Of a stretch of 11,593 bases of DNA, positions 9,952 to 11,593 are shown piece after piece. Source of the stretch: Hyphomicrobiales bacterium (GTDB lineage: Bacteria; Pseudomonadota; Alphaproteobacteria; Rhizobiales; Hyphomicrobiaceae); the NCBI GenBank assembly GCA_017304275.1, contig JAFKKW010000360.1:1-11593 (forward strand). The letters are read 5' to 3'. Position 1 is the first letter of the stretch. Each line of letters begins with the position of its first letter. The notes beneath the pieces were generated by a model. That model saw nothing but the letters and a program-made list of their open reading frames with translations. It ran no database searches and had not been told where the DNA came from. The position numbers and the translations under genes are program-made.

Positions 9952-11593
9952 ATGACGGACACAAACGACGCTTCGCGCGAGACGCGCAGCTTCGAGGCGG
10001 AGGTCTCCAAGCTCCTCTCGCTGATGGTGCATTCGGTCTATTCGAATCGCGACGTGTTCCTGCGCGAGCTGATCTCGAACGCCGCCGATGCCTGCGAGAA
10101 GCTGCGGGTCACCGCGCTCGAGAAGCCGGAGCTCCTCGCCGAGGATCCCGACTTCCGCATCACGCTGGTTCCCGACAAGATCGACGGGACGCTGACCATC
10201 GCCGACAACGGCATCGGCATGGACCGGGACGAGCTGGTCGGCAATCTCGGCACCATCGCCCGGTCCGGCACGCGCGCCTTTCTCGACGGCCTCGCCGGCG
10301 GTGCCGAGGGCTCGGCGCTGATCGGCCAGTTCGGCGTCGGCTTCTACTCGGCCTTCATCGTCGCGAAGTCGGTCGAGGTGACGTCGCGGAAGGCCGGCAG
10401 CGACGCGGCCTGGCGCTGGACCTGCCGAGCAGGCGACCATCGAGCGCGTCGTCGCGGAGTATTCCGCCCACGTGCCGGTGCCGATCCTCCTCGCGCTCGG
10501 CGACGGCGCGGCGGACAAGACGCTCGCCGACGGCAGCGCGCTGTGGCGGAAGCCGAAGTCGAGCGTCACCGAGGCCGAGTACGCCGAGTTCTACGGCCAT
10601 GTCAGCCGCCAGTTCGACGAGCCGGCGCTGACCATCCATTACCGCGCCGAGGGCCGGCACGAATATTCGGTGCTGCTCTTCGTCCCTTCGATGAAGCCGC
10701 TCGACCTGTTCGATCCCGACCGCCGCGGCCGGGTGAAGCTCTACGTCAAGCGGGTGTTCATCACCGACGAGGCGAAGATCCTGCCCGCCTGGCTCCGGTT
10801 CGTGCGCGGCGTGATCGATTCCGAGGACCTGCCGCTCAACCTGTCTCGCGAGATGCTGCAGAAGAACCCGGTGCTCGAGGCGATCGGCAAGGGCGTGACG
10901 ACGCGCATCCTCGCCGACCTCGACAAGCTCGCCGGCGACGATGCCGAGCGCTTCGAGAAGGTCTGGGAGGCGTTCGGGCCGGTGCTCAAGGAAGGCATCT
11001 ACGAGGATGCCGAGCGGCGCGACGCGCTCTACAGGATCGCGCGGTTCCGGACCACGACCGGCGGCGAGTCCTGGCGGAGCCTCGCCGACTACGTCGCCGC
11101 GCTCCGGCCGAACCAGACCGCGATCTACTATGCGCTCGGCGACGACGCCGAGGCGATCCGCCGGAGCCCGCAGCTCGAGGGCTATGCGCGGCGCGGCGTC
11201 GAGGTGCTGGTCCTCTCCGATCCGGTCGATGCGTTCTGGGTGCGGAGCGCGCTCGGCTTCGACGGCAAGCCGTTCCAGTCGGTGACGCAGGGCGCGGCCG
11301 ATCTCGACAAGATCCCGCTCGCCGACGGCGTCGAGGAGGCCGAGGCGGCGCCGGAGAGCGCGGTCGCCGCGCTCGCCGCCCGCTGCAAGCAGACGCTCGG
11401 CGACCGGGTCAACGCCGTCCGGCCCTCGGCCCGGCTCACCACGAGCGCGGTCTGCCTGGTCGCGCCGGACCTCGGCATGGACCGCCAGCTCGAGAAGTGC
11501 CTCTCGGCGAACGACCAGCTCAAGGCCCGCACCGCGCCGGTGCTGGAGCTCAATCCGACCCACCCGCTGATCAGGGCGCTTTCCGAGAAGGCC
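9952..11593 (+). pseudogene. htpG: htpG (Hsp90 chaperone), disrupted by internal deletion plus frameshift; 3' end outside window
   Basis: HtpG is the bacterial Hsp90, an ATP-driven cytosolic chaperone. From ATG 9952 (weak ribosome site) the frame encodes the ATPase domain: [36 protein letters not shown] and [11 protein letters not shown], up to WRWT near 10420. Homology then resumes in the +1 frame ([20 protein letters not shown], from about 10427). That frame carries the middle domain ([33 protein letters not shown]) and runs off the window at [16 protein letters not shown]. Roughly 30-40 residues that usually close the N-terminal domain (the strand after the WxW motif through GTxVxLHL) are missing at the junction. 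About 40 C-terminal residues lie outside. The original frame stays open to the window end, so a gene caller may report one false long product. This is either a real pseudogene or an assembly or sequencing error. Confidence 0.9.

Noticed and set aside
10355..11563. 402-codon minus-strand open frame over htpG
   Set aside because: The plus strand encodes clear HtpG middle and C-terminal sequence here; the antisense frame is Arg/Ala/Leu-rich with no family features.

Overview
The window is GC-rich with dense coding, ATGA-type overlaps and alphaproteobacterial-looking proteins (CysK, HtpG, a SqrR/BigR-type ArsR regulator). It most resembles a member of the Hyphomicrobiales; this placement is inferred from general protein character, not from a search.

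Layout. (1) Positions 1-2166: the 3' part of a haloacid-dehalogenase type II protein (+) converges on a cysteine synthase (cysK, -, start at 1498), with only 11 nt between the stop codons. A short intergenic region then separates cysK from a divergent small three-helix membrane protein (+, 1786-2166). (2) Positions 2284-4245: a large exported protein of unknown function. It carries a Cys and a His in contexts that recall papain/NlpC-like peptidases. (3) Positions 4412-6289 and on to 9555: a sulfur-type regulatory island. On the minus strand lie an ArsR repressor with the Cys pair (C30/C96) of the persulfide sensors SqrR/BigR/YgaV, a 49-codon open frame that looks like an internally deleted second copy of that repressor, and a DUF2892 membrane protein. 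Divergently on the plus strand are an RND membrane-fusion protein and an RND permease, overlapping by ATGA. Two near-identical 32-bp promoter/operator elements (27/32 identical) sit in front of the full-length and the miniature arsR frames. (4) Positions 9556-9951: non-coding, with hairpins, one good intrinsic terminator and a possible heat-shock promoter. (5) Positions 9952-11593: htpG (Hsp90), cut by the window end and broken by an internal deletion plus frameshift near 10420.

How the genes may work together. In E. coli a YgaV-type repressor is linked to ygaP, whose C-terminal membrane part is DUF2892-like. SqrR and BigR respond to sulfide or persulfide through the same two cysteines. Here that repressor shares its promoter region with an RND pump operon, so a reactive-sulfur (or thiol-reactive toxicant) signal is likely to de-repress the regulator, the DUF2892 gene and the pump together. 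No outer-membrane factor for the pump lies in the window. cysK gives only a loose further sulfur link.

The points most worth a second look are the duplicated operator/promoter with a compensating base change, the ArsR-derived mini-ORF, the predicted leaderless starts, and the htpG lesion, which is masked because the wrong frame stays open to the window end.
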